Below are positions 12,081 to 25,300 of a DNA stretch of 64,000 nucleotides, one piece after another. The notes beneath the pieces were generated by a model, which saw only the letters and a list, made by a program, of their open reading frames with translations, was not told where the DNA came from and searched no databases. The stretch is from Hermodice carunculata. Its lineage: Eukaryota; Annelida; Polychaeta; Eunicida; Amphinomidae. The position numbers and the translations under genes are program-made. The stretch's first letter is position 1. Each line of letters starts with the position of its first letter. The stretch is from contig OZ026624.1 of assembly GCA_964020975.1 (NCBI GenBank), positions 70,730,091-70,794,090 on the forward strand, in the 5' to 3' direction.

Positions 12081-12742
12081 TTTTATGCTCATTTTCCCGA
12101 TTTTGGCTACACATTTCTGATGTCCAGATCAGTCCCTGGGTGGTCTTGTTTGAAAGGTGAGAGATGAAAAGTGTTGAGCTAATTAAATTACCCATTTGTG
12201 TGATATTCCAGATATATGTGTTCCCTCATAGGGTCGTATTTTAAACAGGGAATACACGTAACAAATTGTTTTATCTAATGTTGTATCTTGTAGTTTCTTT
12301 AAAATTATGAAGAACAACAGAGCTATTAACATTAATCGTTATTAGTTACTTCTTTAAACCAAGAAATGCAGACAGTTTTTGTTACAGACATGTTGTGTTA
12401 TGTACATGTAATTTGATAGGGCATCCATATATGCTACAGCTTTTATATCTGGCTTACGACGCCATGGTGCTGACAATGATTTCAAATGTGAAAATGTCCG
12501 CAAACAATTACATATAAATATAAGGAAATTAAGGTCCGTACAAGTTGTTTAAATATTTGTGCAGTAAATTTTGAGTAATTTTGTTTTATTTACAGAATAT
12601 TTCCTTTGGTAAATAGTCAAACCAACTTTAATTCACAGGTTACTGGTTCCCAACTGGGAATTGAAGGTTTGCACCTTGTCCTTCCGGCAAAGCTTGTTCA
12701 GGCCATATTTCCTGTGCCTACTAGATTTCGTGTAAGGACACT

Positions 12743-12951
12743 TTGAACCCTTTCAGTGCCAAATTTTGGACTGAGTCAACAGCTTTTCTTGGCCAAGAAA
12801 AGCTGTTGACCTGGGGTATTCTCTCTAGAACCAGAGGCATACTGCATTTGAATGAAAGGTATTTTTACAAGGAATACAAATCTGGGATCCTGATGATAAT
12901 TCAGACTAGATTAACTTCAATCCGTGAGTGATTAGCACTGAAGGAATTAAG
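12743..12951 (+). mobile_element. TTAA MITE, CAGTGCCAA sub-family, compact hairpin
   Basis: Left end TTGAACCCTTTCAGTGCC has lost the exact TTAA; right end TTAGCACTGAAGGAATTAA keeps it. The inner palindrome 12775-12810 is perfect and loop-less, with arms GTCAACAGCTTTTCTTGG and its complement. Confidence 0.85.
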
Positions 12952-12959
12952 ATAGAAAT

Positions 12960-13165
12960 GTGTCATGGACCAGAATTAGGTCACTGTGACCTTGATCTTT
13001 GACTGGTCATAGAAAATGTGCATGTGTACTATATTTCCCTATACATGTACTCTAATATTTAGAGATACCAAACTTGGCGTATGGATACTTCTTAGCATAG
13101 GGGCATGTCTTGTACCAAAGTCAAGGAACTGTGACCTTGACCTTTGACCCCATCACTTTTGCTGG
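12960..13165. repeat. Dispersed repeat with GACCTT/AAGGTC-type units
   Basis: Two related stretches of about 120 bp each hold GTCACTGTGACCTTGA-like text and CTTTGAC, separated by an ACCAAACTTGG segment. It resembles the units at 18.1 kb and looks like a fragment of that family. Confidence 0.5.
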
Positions 13166-13849
13166 TAATCTTTTGAGACTCAAATTACATTGTTCCACTA
13201 TTCTTCTATTCAACTTTGTGGTGTGCTGTCTGGTGGGGGACTTTGTATTGCTATGCAATACTTGATCTTGTTTCACATGAACTACTGGACCTTGCACTGT
13301 TGCATCTGCTTCATTTAAAAAGGAGAAAAAGAAAGGTATACCTTTGGGACTGGTACTAGGAATTGATGATGAGCCAACGTGGCTGTAGTAACATTATTCT
13401 CTTTAGTCAAATGCAAGTTATGTTCTAAAGCCAAAACATTGAACAAAAGTTCATTTGAAATTATGCTCTATAAATCTAATTAAGCAGAATACCATATATA
13501 TGCATCAAAAATTGAATGAGTTGTGAAATAGCCTTAGGCAATGTGGCTATTTGAAGCTTACAATATATAATTAGCCAAATCACACCTTTTTAGTCATTGG
13601 CTGTTAGCCTAATGGATAGTGCTATATTGCTGCCCCAGTATTCTCCTTATACTTGAAATTGTCGTAATTTCACTGATGGCACAAAACCCTGATCAAATAA
13701 AAACACAGTGAAATAGTATTTTAACATTGTTTGAATATGAATTATGTGCAAAACAGCGAAACTACAGTAAAATGTCAAAAATACAAAAACCATGAAAATT
13801 TATACACATGAAAATAAAGCACTTTACAGTATTGTGATTGATGCCCCCT

Positions 13850-14160
13850 GTTTTTTCCCCCCGCCACCAAAGGTGCCATAGGGGGACATAGAATTAGTAG
13901 GGATATAGGGGCTGCTTCCGTCCATCAGTTCGTCCGTCAGCATATCTCTAGAACCCTAAGAGACAGAATAATGACATTTATACCAGAGATGCATTATACC
14001 AAGGGCATGTGTACCATGTATTGCTTTTGACCTTGACCTATTTTGAAGGTCACAGGGCCCAAGAACATATAATTTTTTGTGCATCCAGACTAGCTGTATA
14101 CATTGTATAGCTTTCTTCTGTATATTGTGGCGGGGGACATAGATCCTTTGGATCACTGTG
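13850..14160. repeat. gggggacatag dispersed repeat fragment
   Basis: ATAGGGGGACATAG and CTTCCGTCCATCAGTTCGTCCG mark its head, followed by one unit with TTTTGACCTTGACC and GAAGGTCACAGGGCC. It ends near GGCGGGGGACATAGATCC. One or two units only. Confidence 0.55.
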
Positions 14161-14709
14161 CACTTGTTTTTCTGGTAATTATGAATGTCAGTTTTTACCA
14201 TGCACTCTGTTGCTGGTCTTTTGTCCCTCTGTGCTTGAGATGAGGATATTGCTTTGTAGTGGTACATGATAAAATAGTGATAAAATACTATTCAAACAGA
14301 GCAGGTATCTTTGAATTGGATCTTTCAACATGTTCAAAGCCTTTGTTTCGTGTTCCGCTGGTGACATGTTTGATCAAAGGTATACATAGCAAACATCATA
14401 AAAGCAAGTAGGTAAATGTAGGTAAGTATTACATGAAATTTGTGGCCAAACAATGACCTTGGGCTCAAACTAGTGTTTTGGCTTTGCTGTATACTGTGAG
14501 TTAAATCATTCTTTTTTAGCTCATTCTTGAAAGGAAAAACTATGAAAGATAAAAAAAAGTTCAGTGTGGAACAGACTTTTTCGTGTTTGCACACGGTTGC
14601 AAAAATACTCAAGGGTACCTGAGTAAAGCCAGACATGCAAACAATAGCGACATGTCAGCATGGAATGTGAAGGGGCTTTTTTTCTTCTTTTTTTTGGACC
14701 CATAACTCA

Positions 14710-14915
14710 TTAAGCGCCAAGTTTTGGACTGAGTCAACAGCTTTTCTCGGCACGCATTGTCCCCCAAAAAGCTGTTGACCTGGGATATTCTCTCTGGAAC
14801 TAGAGGCATGCTGGTATTTGAATGTAAGGTTGAATTGAGGAAAACGAATCTGAGATGCTAATGATAATTCAGACTAGTTTGACCTTAGTAGACGTGATTG
14901 GCACTGAAAGAGTTG
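14710..14915 (+). mobile_element. TTAA MITE, CAGTGCCAA sub-family
   Basis: TTAAGCGCCAAGTTTTGG at the left and GATTGGCACTGAAAGAGTT at the right are inverted ends. The hairpin 14733-14779 (GTCAACAGCTTTT / AAAAAGCTGTTGAC) is near the left end. The long side has GGGATATTCTCTCTGGAACT and GATAATTCAGACTAG, as in the copies at 23096 and 51096. Confidence 0.85.
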
Positions 14916-15944
14916 AGTTACTTAGGTGTGCTCCATTTCATGAGTGATTGGGATTTGCTGTTGATTTTAGCAAGCGATATATCCAAATTAGGGGATTAAA
15001 TGTTGTAACTCACTTTGGGTGATGTAGAATTCATTTTGATACAGTCAGGAAATCACAAGTGTAAATTGCATCAAATCAGAAGGCCCAACTCCAAGTATCA
15101 TTTTAATGTACCATGATTGGTCATTGACCCAATAACTGATACAGAATGACATGACATATAATGACCTCATATAGTGCATGATCACTTTCTTCATAACACA
15201 TTTAGTCACGACCGTTGTAATTACACATCTCTTTTTAAGTTTTGCAGTTTTTAGGCCTTCTTATCTGTAGATGTGTACATGTATGGCAAGTTATTGTAAT
15301 ACATCTACCAGTTAAATTTTCACAGTCATGAAAATTCATTCCCAAACAGACAGAGACTTCAATGGCTACATCAGAGAAAGTGGAAGGGTTTGGTGAAAAT
15401 TGGAGCAGAAAGAGGGGGCTCTTGTTCATTGAAACAGGATAAATAGTAAATAAAAAGTGGGAGAATAGGAAAATTTGTGTGATTTTTTTTTCTCTTTGAC
15501 TGGTAAAAAGTAGATTTCCCAATTGGTATGTATTGGAAGACTTTGAGCCTCTGTAATTAAAATAGATGTGCATATATTGACTAATCAATTACTCTCTTCA
15601 AGGATCAAATTTTGGGCATATCCAGAATATTGCCAGGTTGGAGCATGTTGCTGTCCGTGCAAAATTAGAACTAACCAAGAGAATATTAAAACATGGATTA
15701 AACAAACTTTGATCAGAAACTGAGTTATGTAAGACAGCAGTTATATTTTCATGAAAACCTTGAAAAAAAAAAGTTTGTTGTGGTATGTATTGTTTTGGGA
15801 TACACTGTTGGATAGTTACAGATGCCTCAAACTAAATGGGGTTGATTACTCAGGTACATGTAGCCAGCAGGTTGTGTGCTGTGAATAATTTCAGGCAAAC
15901 AGACCTGGGTCTCTACAAAATATTATTTACATCCATTTTCATTT

Positions 15945-16128
15945 TACAGTGAAAACTGTTTAGAGAGACTGCCCCTAGAGCAGGCGAAAAAGTGGTTACA
16001 TAAGGCAGGTGGTCTCTTAATAGAGGTGCAATAATATGAGAAAGATGGCAAAAGGGACATGGTAAACATGGTTTGAAAAGGCAGGTGGTTTTTCTTCACA
16101 GTAGTCTCTCAAAACAGGTTTTACTGTA
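15945..16128. mobile_element. TA-flanked element, CAGTAAAACCTG family
   Basis: Starts TACAGTGAAAACTGTTTAGA and ends CTCAAAACAGGTTTTACTGTA. Both halves carry GCAGGTGGT...TCTC motifs in mirrored order, giving a near full-length fold-back. It ends 176 bases before FHOD exon a. Confidence 0.75.
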
Positions 16129-16304
16129 CGTGAATTAAACTCCTGCTGGTAACTTACCAGGTTAGTTTCTTGGTATTTCAGGTATCCTTTGGTCATGCAG
16201 GTACTGCACATGTTTCAAGACCTATTTGATCCTTGGCTATAACTTATGGCGCATCTCTCACATGTTGTTCACAGCACTTATGATTTCATCTCGTGTGTTT
16301 TCAG

Positions 16305-16372
16305 AAAAACTGCTGAATTCAAGTGGTCGAGAATTAAGGAGAGCATTATTTTCACTCAAACAGATTTTCCAG
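16305..16372 (+). CDS. FHOD: FHOD exon a (start of FH3 region)
   Basis: Acceptor TGTGTTTTCAG precedes and donor GTGAGT follows. The first two bases complete a codon begun upstream, and the exon ends in phase 0. It encodes [19 protein letters not shown] followed by IFQ, which matches the human FHOD segment just before DDKDLVHEF. This frame differs from the longest open frame here, so an ORF-length search would miss it. The preceding exon must end on the first base of a codon, probably for Glu. Confidence 0.92.
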
Positions 16373-19300
16373 GTGAGTGGGCACAAATGACACTGAATGT
16401 AAGCAAGAACACTCTGGTCGCTTTGTTTTGGGAATACATGTATATGTGTACTTTTTTATCCTCACAAGTTTAAAATTGAGAGTAATTAGGCCTGTCTGCT
16501 ACACCATGTACAGTTAAAATGTTTGAAATCTCAAATGCTTATGTCAGGGGAATGCGTACACGTACATGCATATGTGTGTGGATCTATGTGCATTTTCTGA
16601 GACAACTTCCCAAAGGTACAGACTCATTGGAGAGTCAGATACATGTACCTTGTGGTATGTGGTCTGTACATGGGTTCTGTCTGCTGAGGGTGGGTTAGTT
16701 ATGCCAAAAATATAAAAAAGACCTCCTAAATCAGATAAAGCAGCCAAACTCCTGCAAACTGAAACCAGTCTTGCATTGCCCCACTCTCCTCCCCCACCCC
16801 ACATGGGGACAGCAGCATCGCTCATTCAGGCTTTTTTTGTTGTTGATCACCAATCCAATGAAATTTGAGTTATTTATGGAACTGACTAAACTTTCCAGAT
16901 GATACTTTTCCTCTTCCTGTCTGACAACGCACATGTGATTCGGTGGGTGTTTATAACAGGTAAATAAACAGTCCCTTCCTTGGATTTCTTGTACACACAG
17001 CGAGCTGTTACTTTGGCTGTGGGTGTGTTGGTCAATAAACTGAAGTGAAGGTGCATCAGAAGCCAGATAATAGCTCTCATAAACTTCTACATGACACACA
17101 CAAAGCTTTAAGAATATCTATTAAAATCCTTTCAAGAGGTCCATATTTGCTTAAGGTGACTCAGTCTTATATAGTGGTTGCCACACAAGTCTGTGGTCCT
17201 GTGTGCGAGGGACCATGGAGTAAGAAAGCTCTTTGTCCATTTGACCTCATCGCTTCTTCGTCAGGCCAGCAAAATGGATCACCCATCTTGGTATTTATAC
17301 ACCCACCCCAAGGTGTAAATGGAGATTTTATTTCGGTTTGTCTCAGTGCTTACCTGGGGATTTTGAGAGGAAATAAAGAATTTGACCTCTGCATGTACAG
17401 TTCATGGTAGTGTTTGCAACGAACATGTTTGTGATAATCTCCTGAAATTTGCTTGCGTGTCTGATGAAGTAGATCTGGGCAATGTAGTGGTTGTTCGGTT
17501 CTGCACCTATAGGTCTGGGCAAGCATTGAGCGAAAAAAAATGAAGCGTCAGTACTTTGTGTCATGCAGAGAGGCAGGAGAAATGTTTCGATGCCCAAAAC
17601 TGTTCTCAAAATGTTTCAATATATAAGTGAGACAGAACACGAACTTGAATGTCTTTATAGGGCGATACAGCATGTACACTACAGAATAGTCCATTCAGTA
17701 TGACCCAATTTCCTTTTGTGTCACCTGTCTGACGGAATAACAGCAATTCGTGAAAATACAGCAATATAAAACACACACACACACACACACATGGTAATTT
17801 TAGCTCAGCTGATTTATCAGTTAGCTGAGTTGAATGTTTTTGTTAATCTTTTGGCAAAATCTTTAAAAATCTTCTCCAGAACTGCCAAGCCAAATGCTGC
17901 AATTATTTTTCTATTTTCGACTTCTTCAACAAAACCAGACACTCGGATTGTTATGAAACTTGGTGGAAATGCAGCTTGTGGGAAGTTAAAAACAAAGTTC
18001 TTCACTATGTGTCAATACTCTGGATCCCTAATTTTTAATGAAGTTTTCGATTTGGATACTTATCAGTTAATGCGCGAATTCCTATTGATTATGCCCCTCT
18101 CCTACTGGAGGGGGGGCATATAGTAATCACTTTTTCTATGCGTCCCTCTGTCTGTCCGTCCACTTTTCATCTCCAGGCTATAATTTGCTTGTCTTTCAAC
18201 TTAGAGTAATGAAATTTTGCACACAGGTGTGTGTGGACATAAGGTGTGTCATGTACCAAAAGTAGGTCACTAGATCAAGTATCTGAGTCACAGTGACATG
18301 TTCTTTAAAAATGGAGTCTGGGCTATAATTCCTTAACTATGTAACTAAGATCAATGAAACTTAATACACAGATGCATCTACACTTAAGGGTGTGTCATGT
18401 ACCAAAGGTAGGTCACTAGGTCAAGTGTCTGGGTCACATTGACATATTAGGTCAAGTATCTGAGTCATGGTGATACATTCATGTAAAATTGTGTACATTA
18501 CACTTCATGTCCGAGCTGTAATTCTGTTGTCCTTTGACTTAGAACCATGAAACTTTACACACCTGTGTATCTGGACACAAGAGTGTGTCATGCACAAAAG
18601 TAGCTCAGTACGTCAAGTATTGGGTCACAGTGATAGCCTATTTTTAGTGACTACACTCATTCCAAAATGAGACCTGTGAGAAAGAAGGTCATAAATAAGG
18701 CAAGGGGGGCACGGTTCCAGGAATCTCTAATTGCCTTTTAATTACAATTTGCAAGTCATTATGGATTGAAATGGTGTCACATTTTTGACTTCTCCAAAAC
18801 CATTCCACTTCAAACTCGGTGGCACTGTACGTTGGGTGGGTCTCAATCATATCAGTCCAAAGTGTCACGCTCCAGTGATTTTATGATTTTTATTTTATTT
18901 TTTTTTGGGGGGGGGGGGGGGGGGTGGAGTCAAAATCTTTTTTTAATGAATTTTTGTGTTAAATCTATTTTCAGCTTCTCCAAAAGTGTCACTCAGGTTG
19001 TTCTGAAACTTGGTAAAAATGTACCTTGTGAAAGGGTAAAACAAATTTGTTGACTAGTTGGTAATATCCTGGATCCCAATTCTGAATGATTCTAGATGAA
19101 TATGCCCCATTTGTGCATGATGTGTATTAAAATATATCACCTGTTGTTTACAGGTAGACATAACATGCACCTACTGACCCCCCAGACCTGCAATATATAT
19201 AGTCTGTAACCATAGTTACATACCAAGATGTGTCCTGGTTCATAATGTCTGCATGGTCTTGACAGCAGCTATTTTGGGCACACTCCCACCCAACACTTCC

Positions 19301-22300
19301 TTTTCCAAACATAAGAATAATCTGGCTGGTGGTGTACTGTACACTACAAGTTTTAGTTTCTTTTCAGTTTCCTGTTGTTGCGTATTTTGCAAAGTGAGAA
19401 GTTAAAACTCTGGTAGTAATTGACACTTTCTAATAAAATAATACCTGTTGTTATAAGGAAGGAAATCCTGTTGGAAGAAATAGTGAATCAGGTGTTTCAG
19501 TGGTGGTGGGAAGCATTTAAAAGGTTTTATGTATTTATTTAGTTTTGTTGTTGTTGTTGTTGTTGTTCACATTATGCATAGATAGGCCTAGGTGATGTAA
19601 CATTTAACAGCAGAAAGTCACAAGATAAATCTAGTGTGTTCATAGGCTTGAGGGGAAGATAGTGGTCAACTTCTGACTATGGTTTTAAAAGGATGCGTGG
19701 TGCTTGACTATTACAGTAATCCTGTCTTCACAGACAACCCAAACAGCTGCAGTAAGTGGTCTAAAAGTTGTGTGATGGGTTAAAAAAGGATTGTGACTGC
19801 AAAGTGGTCTCTTTAAAAGGGGTAATCTCTTGCAACATGGGTCTGTCCAGATGCGATCATTTTCGAGAAAACCGCTGTGAAGCAATGCAATGTCAAGACA
19901 TTCAGTCGATGAAGAATTGCAGGAAACAGGAAGAGATAATGAAGATGGCACATCATCTTAATTGAAATGCCTGCAGCTATGAATTTAAGTCCATCTTCTC
20001 AGCATGTAACAGACACATTTGGCATACTTTAAATTCCCCCCCACCATTCTATTGTTAACTTGACAGGCATTGTGCAAACTCCCTTCCGTAGGTGTCTGCT
20101 TTTGTGCAGGGGAAGATATATAAAACACCATTTCAGATTTAATTTCAGACAATTAAATTCCATATTGATAATGATTTATATAGACTGGCACTGCTCGTAT
20201 GAGCCTGAAATAACTTCTTTTGCATCCAAATGAATGAGGCTTTTAAATACATTTTTGCATTGCATGAGAGACAGTAAGTGAAAGGAAATAAAAAAGATAT
20301 AATTCAGAGATGACTGTAACCATTAGCCAGTCAGTCAAATGCTATTGTTTCTGCAGTTTTGCTAATGAAATATGTGAATGGCTGAAATGCTTTAAACTCA
20401 TTCCATACTATGGTAACAGGCCTTGGTCAGTGGTTCTGGCACTGCCTGGCAAGTCATGCTGCAGCTGCCTTTGCTGCAGCTACAGCAGGACTTGCCAGGC
20501 AGTGCCAGAACCACTGACCTAAGACTATAAGCATGTTGGTACTTGAACAAAAGCTCTTTTCATGAAGAATTTAAATATGCAATTGTCGTCTTAAATCTAG
20601 GTAACTGTATGGAAAAATCAGGGACTGGCATGGAATGAGTTAAGATGAATTCTTGAGGAGTCCTAGCACAAGTCCAGATCAGTCCATGTAACTGTTGCAG
20701 GCATCAGTGTGAACCAGTGAGAGATGCACAATGAACATGATTTAGAACAGGAAGTAACTTTTGAAACCAGAAAAAGACAAAGCAAGACCCATGGTGGATA
20801 AACCTGAAAGAGGGAAAAGCCAGACCGGTTTCGAATCTTCCACGATTTTCATCAGTGGCAGGTGAAACACCGTAAACCGCTGCTTATATAGCAGGGGATA
20901 ATGTTGATAACACATGTTTTAAAAGCAGATGTCACGAAAAGAGCATGCCAAAACACGTGCTAAGACTACCAGTCAAACCATCCAAGCCGAGAGGTTTAAT
21001 GTAAGGTCTCATATGCATGTTGGTGTCACCTGGTCGTGTAGCCAAGACCTGGTCACTGAAAAGACAAGTGCCAAACCACACAGTGCACTTGGGAGAGACA
21101 GCGTACTGGGCAAAAAAAAAAAAAAAGGAAAAGAAAAAAAAATTGAAACCATCGTGATGAGGTACACATATGCATGCATCTGATCAGTGGTGGCTAAAAA
21201 GCCAAATGGCTCTGAAATGTCAGGATGGCTGTTCAAAGCCATACATGTACATGTGTCAAGAACATCTCTGCTTTTATGCACAAGTTTGGCTGAGTTCAGA
21301 ATCCTGCAGCCAGCATATTATACAGGCTAACAGTGATGTCTACCCCTGAAATACAAAGCCAGAAAAGGCCACCTTTTCTTTACAGAAAATTTGGTGTGCC
21401 AGTGGCAGGTGGCTGCTCCAAGGTCACATTAAGGATGGACCTCTTAGCAAGGCATAAATTAAGTAGATTCGTGTCATGGTTTGTTAATCAAGTTAATATA
21501 ATTGCAAGCCAATTTGGAGTGTTGCATCTGAATGTATGATAAATTAATTTGCACAAGTATTCACGAACAGACATACATAAGGCAGTCAATTCACCAAAAA
21601 TAGTGTCTTCCTTAATGGATTAGAGAGTGATATTGCACATGTGTATGGTCAAACTTGGCTTATTTCCAAGATCCGTGACGCAGATCACCAAATATGGCCC
21701 CTAAAAGCAGGTGGTCCTTCCTCAGAGGCAAAAGTTACATGACAACTAAGAAGACAAACTGCATGACCTAGAAAAGGAAGTCTTTCATGACTGAAAACCA
21801 ACCTACTGTTACTGATGGCGAGGACCTCCAATAACAGGAACTGTGTTACAGTGGCCCCCCACTTATAAGGCCAGTCTCACCAGAGGCCACCCCTCTTGAA
21901 AAGCCAGCATTCTTGTGCAGAAAGTATGGTATTTCCATTATATTGTCCCCTTCAAGAGAGGCCACCCGTCTTATAATGTCACTTTTTGGCTGCATTTGGG
22001 GTGGCCTTATAAGAGGGGACCACCGTATTTGGTTCCAACTGGTCCTGTCTGTCGGAAGAAAAAAACGTGTTATCACTGTTAAGCACCCTGCCCCCTTAAG
22101 CGTTCCCTCCCGTTTGTGACCAGGAGAATACCCATAATTATGCAATACTTTGCTATAGCTTTACTGATACTATGTAAAAACCATAGCAAGTAGAGATGAA
22201 AGAACAAGGCAAATTCAGTTATAATCTTGTATGGGGCTAGGGCACTAAAATGGGTATTACGGTGGTCCCCATTTATAAGGCCACCCTAAATGCAGCCAAA

Positions 22301-25300
22301 AAAAAGTGACCTTATAAGATGGGTGGCCTCTCTTGAGGGGGGCAATATAATGGAAATACCATACTTTCTGCACAAGAATGCTGGCTTTTCAAGAGGGGTG
22401 GCCTCTGGTGAGGGTGGCCTTATAACAGGGGGACCACTGTATACACTATGTGGACCCCCAAAAAACCAACATAGATTGTTGGAAGACAGTGCGTAAATAC
22501 ATGTCTTGTTGAAAAAGAGGAAACGTGGCCCAACCAACAATGTATTAGAAAATGCAGAAAAAAAATCCCTAGATTGCTGGAAGATCATGCATAAATATTG
22601 ACAAAAAAAAAATTAACCAAGTTGACACTTAGTGAAAATGCCCTGGCATCCCTTGAAAAGAACACTTGATAATTTGATGCCGGTGGTCACCTGCTCCTAA
22701 TACATGCAATAACTTGTAACCAAAAATCCTTTTGAGTACGAGGCAATAACAAGCACAGAGTCCCAAGTATGTGTGTGTGTGTGGTGTCACTGTAGCCATA
22801 GATTATGTATAAATGCTTAGACAAGTCAAAGTACCTGTTGGTAATATTGAGTCAGGGCTGCACACACTGGACGCTGTGCTCAGGCATGAATACTGAAGGC
22901 AACAGGAGTTGGATAATGTGCATCATTAGCCCTGCAGTGCTGTGACACCACTGGTACAGGTACCTGCCTGTGCCTCTCATACAAGGCTGGAGTGGTGACC
23001 ACAGTCACACCTGTTGCACTAGAGCTGACCTACAACTAGAACTTCGAAAAAAAAAAAATGGGAGAGGCCATGAGTAGCATTTTTCATCTGTATTATTAAC
23101 CCTTTCAGTGCCAAATTTTGGACTGAGTCAACAGCTTTTATCAGGCGCATTGTGCCAAATGTGTGCCAAGAAAGGCTGTTGATCTGGGTGTATTCTCTCA
23201 TGAACTATAGGCACACTGCTACTTGAATGAAAGGTCTTTTTACGAGGAATACAAATCTGGGATCCTCATGATAATTCAGACTTGTCTGACTTAAGTGGAT
23301 CGACTGTAGATGTGATTGGCACTGGAAGAGCTAAGCTGAACACCCAATCCAATACACAAAATCCTTGTGGGTTGGAGTTTTGTTTTCCCATTAAATTGCT
23401 TGTTTAAGTAACGGTAAATAAAATAAGATGACTATACTCTACAGGTTGTACAAAGATGACTTATACTCTACAGGTTGTATAAAGATGACTTATACTCTAC
23501 GGGTTGTACAAAGATGACTTATACTCTACAGGTTGTACAAAGATGACTTATACTCTACAGGTTGTACAAAGATGACTTATACTCTACAGGTTGTATAAAG
23601 ATGACTTTTACTCTATGGGTTGTACAAAGAGGACTTACACTCTGCAGGTTGTACAAAGATAACTTACACTCTACAGGCTGTACAAAGATGACTTAAACTC
23701 TACGGGTTGTACAAAGATGACTTACACTCTACGGGTTGTACAAAGATGACTTACACTCTGCAGGTTGTACAAAGATGAAGTACACGTTACAGTGATAAAT
23801 ATGTGCTGAAACAGACAAACTGTAACTATAGGGGGATACTTCCTCAGATGTGTGGTAGGGATATGAAGTTTAAACCTTCAAAAAAACCTACCCTTTGATA
23901 AGGTAGTTTAAGACAAAAATAGTGTATTATTTATTATTTATTTATTGCCCAGTCTTATGCTTACAAATTTGTTAAGACCAGAGCTCATTTCCCCATTGAT
24001 CTTCCTGCCAAGGAGACACCTTGTGTGTCTATCCTTAAGGAAAATGCTCATTGTATTCATTACTGTGTGGTCACACAGCTGAAGCTCCTGTTTCAGGGCT
24101 TCTCTGGTACATATGTTTCACTTGTTATATTACCTATTAATGCACTCACCAAGTTGGGTAGTGTGTGCTCAGTAGCCTTAATTTTAAGTGTTATCTGTGA
24201 CTCGAACTTTTTTTTCTTTTCTTTTTTTGAGTCTTGCTCCATGGTGGCAACCATTGCCATTGCGAATCCAAGCTCTGTACATTTCTTTTTTTTTTTTTAC
24301 TTGTATATCGGTTTTCTAATGGGCCGAGCATCATTTTCCTACTTGTCCCTGAAGAGTCACAGTAGGTGAGATAACTGGTCGGACACAACACTTTTAACCA
24401 TAACGACCCTTGCACGGTCTTTTTAGCTTATTGTTTAGGGAACTTGAACCAGAAGGTTAAAAAAGTGTGGCCAGAAATTGGTTTTGAATGTGCTAAGGCA
24501 TTGACATTCTGATTAAAGTTGCAGGCAAAGGTTACATATTTGCAGGGTATTATTAGCAAAATGCTGGACCATTTTGCAGGAACAGTGGCTTGGAGATCAT
24601 CAGGGAGGACAATTTTGTACAACCACAGAGAAAAGTTTCCTTGATGTAGAAGTTAAGTTGCCTTCTAGAAGGCTGTGGCACATAGCCAAGTCTTTCGTAC
24701 CTCTTTCCCTCTAACCCCGCTATTTTTTTTCACACAAACAGAAGAGTTACATGTACCACCTTTATAAATACATGTACGGTCAAGCTTGTTGTCATAATAG
24801 GATGTATTCATATTATGTGAGGCCATGTGCTGCCCCCTATCCCACAGTCAGAAAATTGAAAGGAAGGAGGGCAGATCCACATGTAAAGCAGGGCCAAATG
24901 TGAACTCTAATAAAAGTAACAACTTCAGGTCGGAAAAAGATGAAGAGCCGTTATTTACTTATTTTCAAAACATGCAGGAAGCCTGAAATAGGTTCAAATT
25001 GCCATTTGTTTGGAAGAAAAAGTGTTATCTCCAGGTGGTTAGGTAGCATTACCTGCTCAAGTGCCCTTATCAAAGTGCAGATATTACTGTGTTTCCTAGC
25101 AACCTAAGCTGGCACAGCAGGTCTGCAGTTGTCATGGGTCAAGATGGAGATGCCCTATTTTTGCTTCATGTTGTGCTGGTATTTCAGTCAACATGTGATC
25201 ACATGATGAAAAAGGTAAAAACTTGTTTTGCTGCAAAGGAGTGCACAGTTGTCAGGGAGAAAGTATAGATTAAAAAAAGGGTATACATGTAGCTATTTTT

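Larger units (their letters stand above)
1..16304. other. Non-coding DNA upstream of the first recognised FHOD exon
   Basis: This is intron or 5' flank of FHOD. I looked for the family's GTPase-binding exons and found none with both splice signals and recognisable residues. It contains the Penelope-like remnant (about 177-415), TTAA elements, TA-flanked elements, tandem repeats near 4.7, 5.4 and 10.4-11.7 kb, and diffuse AT-rich sequence. Stretches with nothing I can name include about 700-2500, 2760-4450, 6070-7400 and 15000-15900. Confidence 0.7.

Noticed and set aside
17236-17275. Second hammerhead-like core (CTGACGA on the minus strand)
   Set aside because: No GAAA at the required distance and no stem II.
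17791-18123. 110-codon open frame on the + strand
   Set aside because: It coincides with a dispersed repeat, and the other copies of that repeat do not keep the frame.
23426-23778. CRISPR array
   Set aside because: Repeats are contiguous with no unique spacers, in animal intron sequence.
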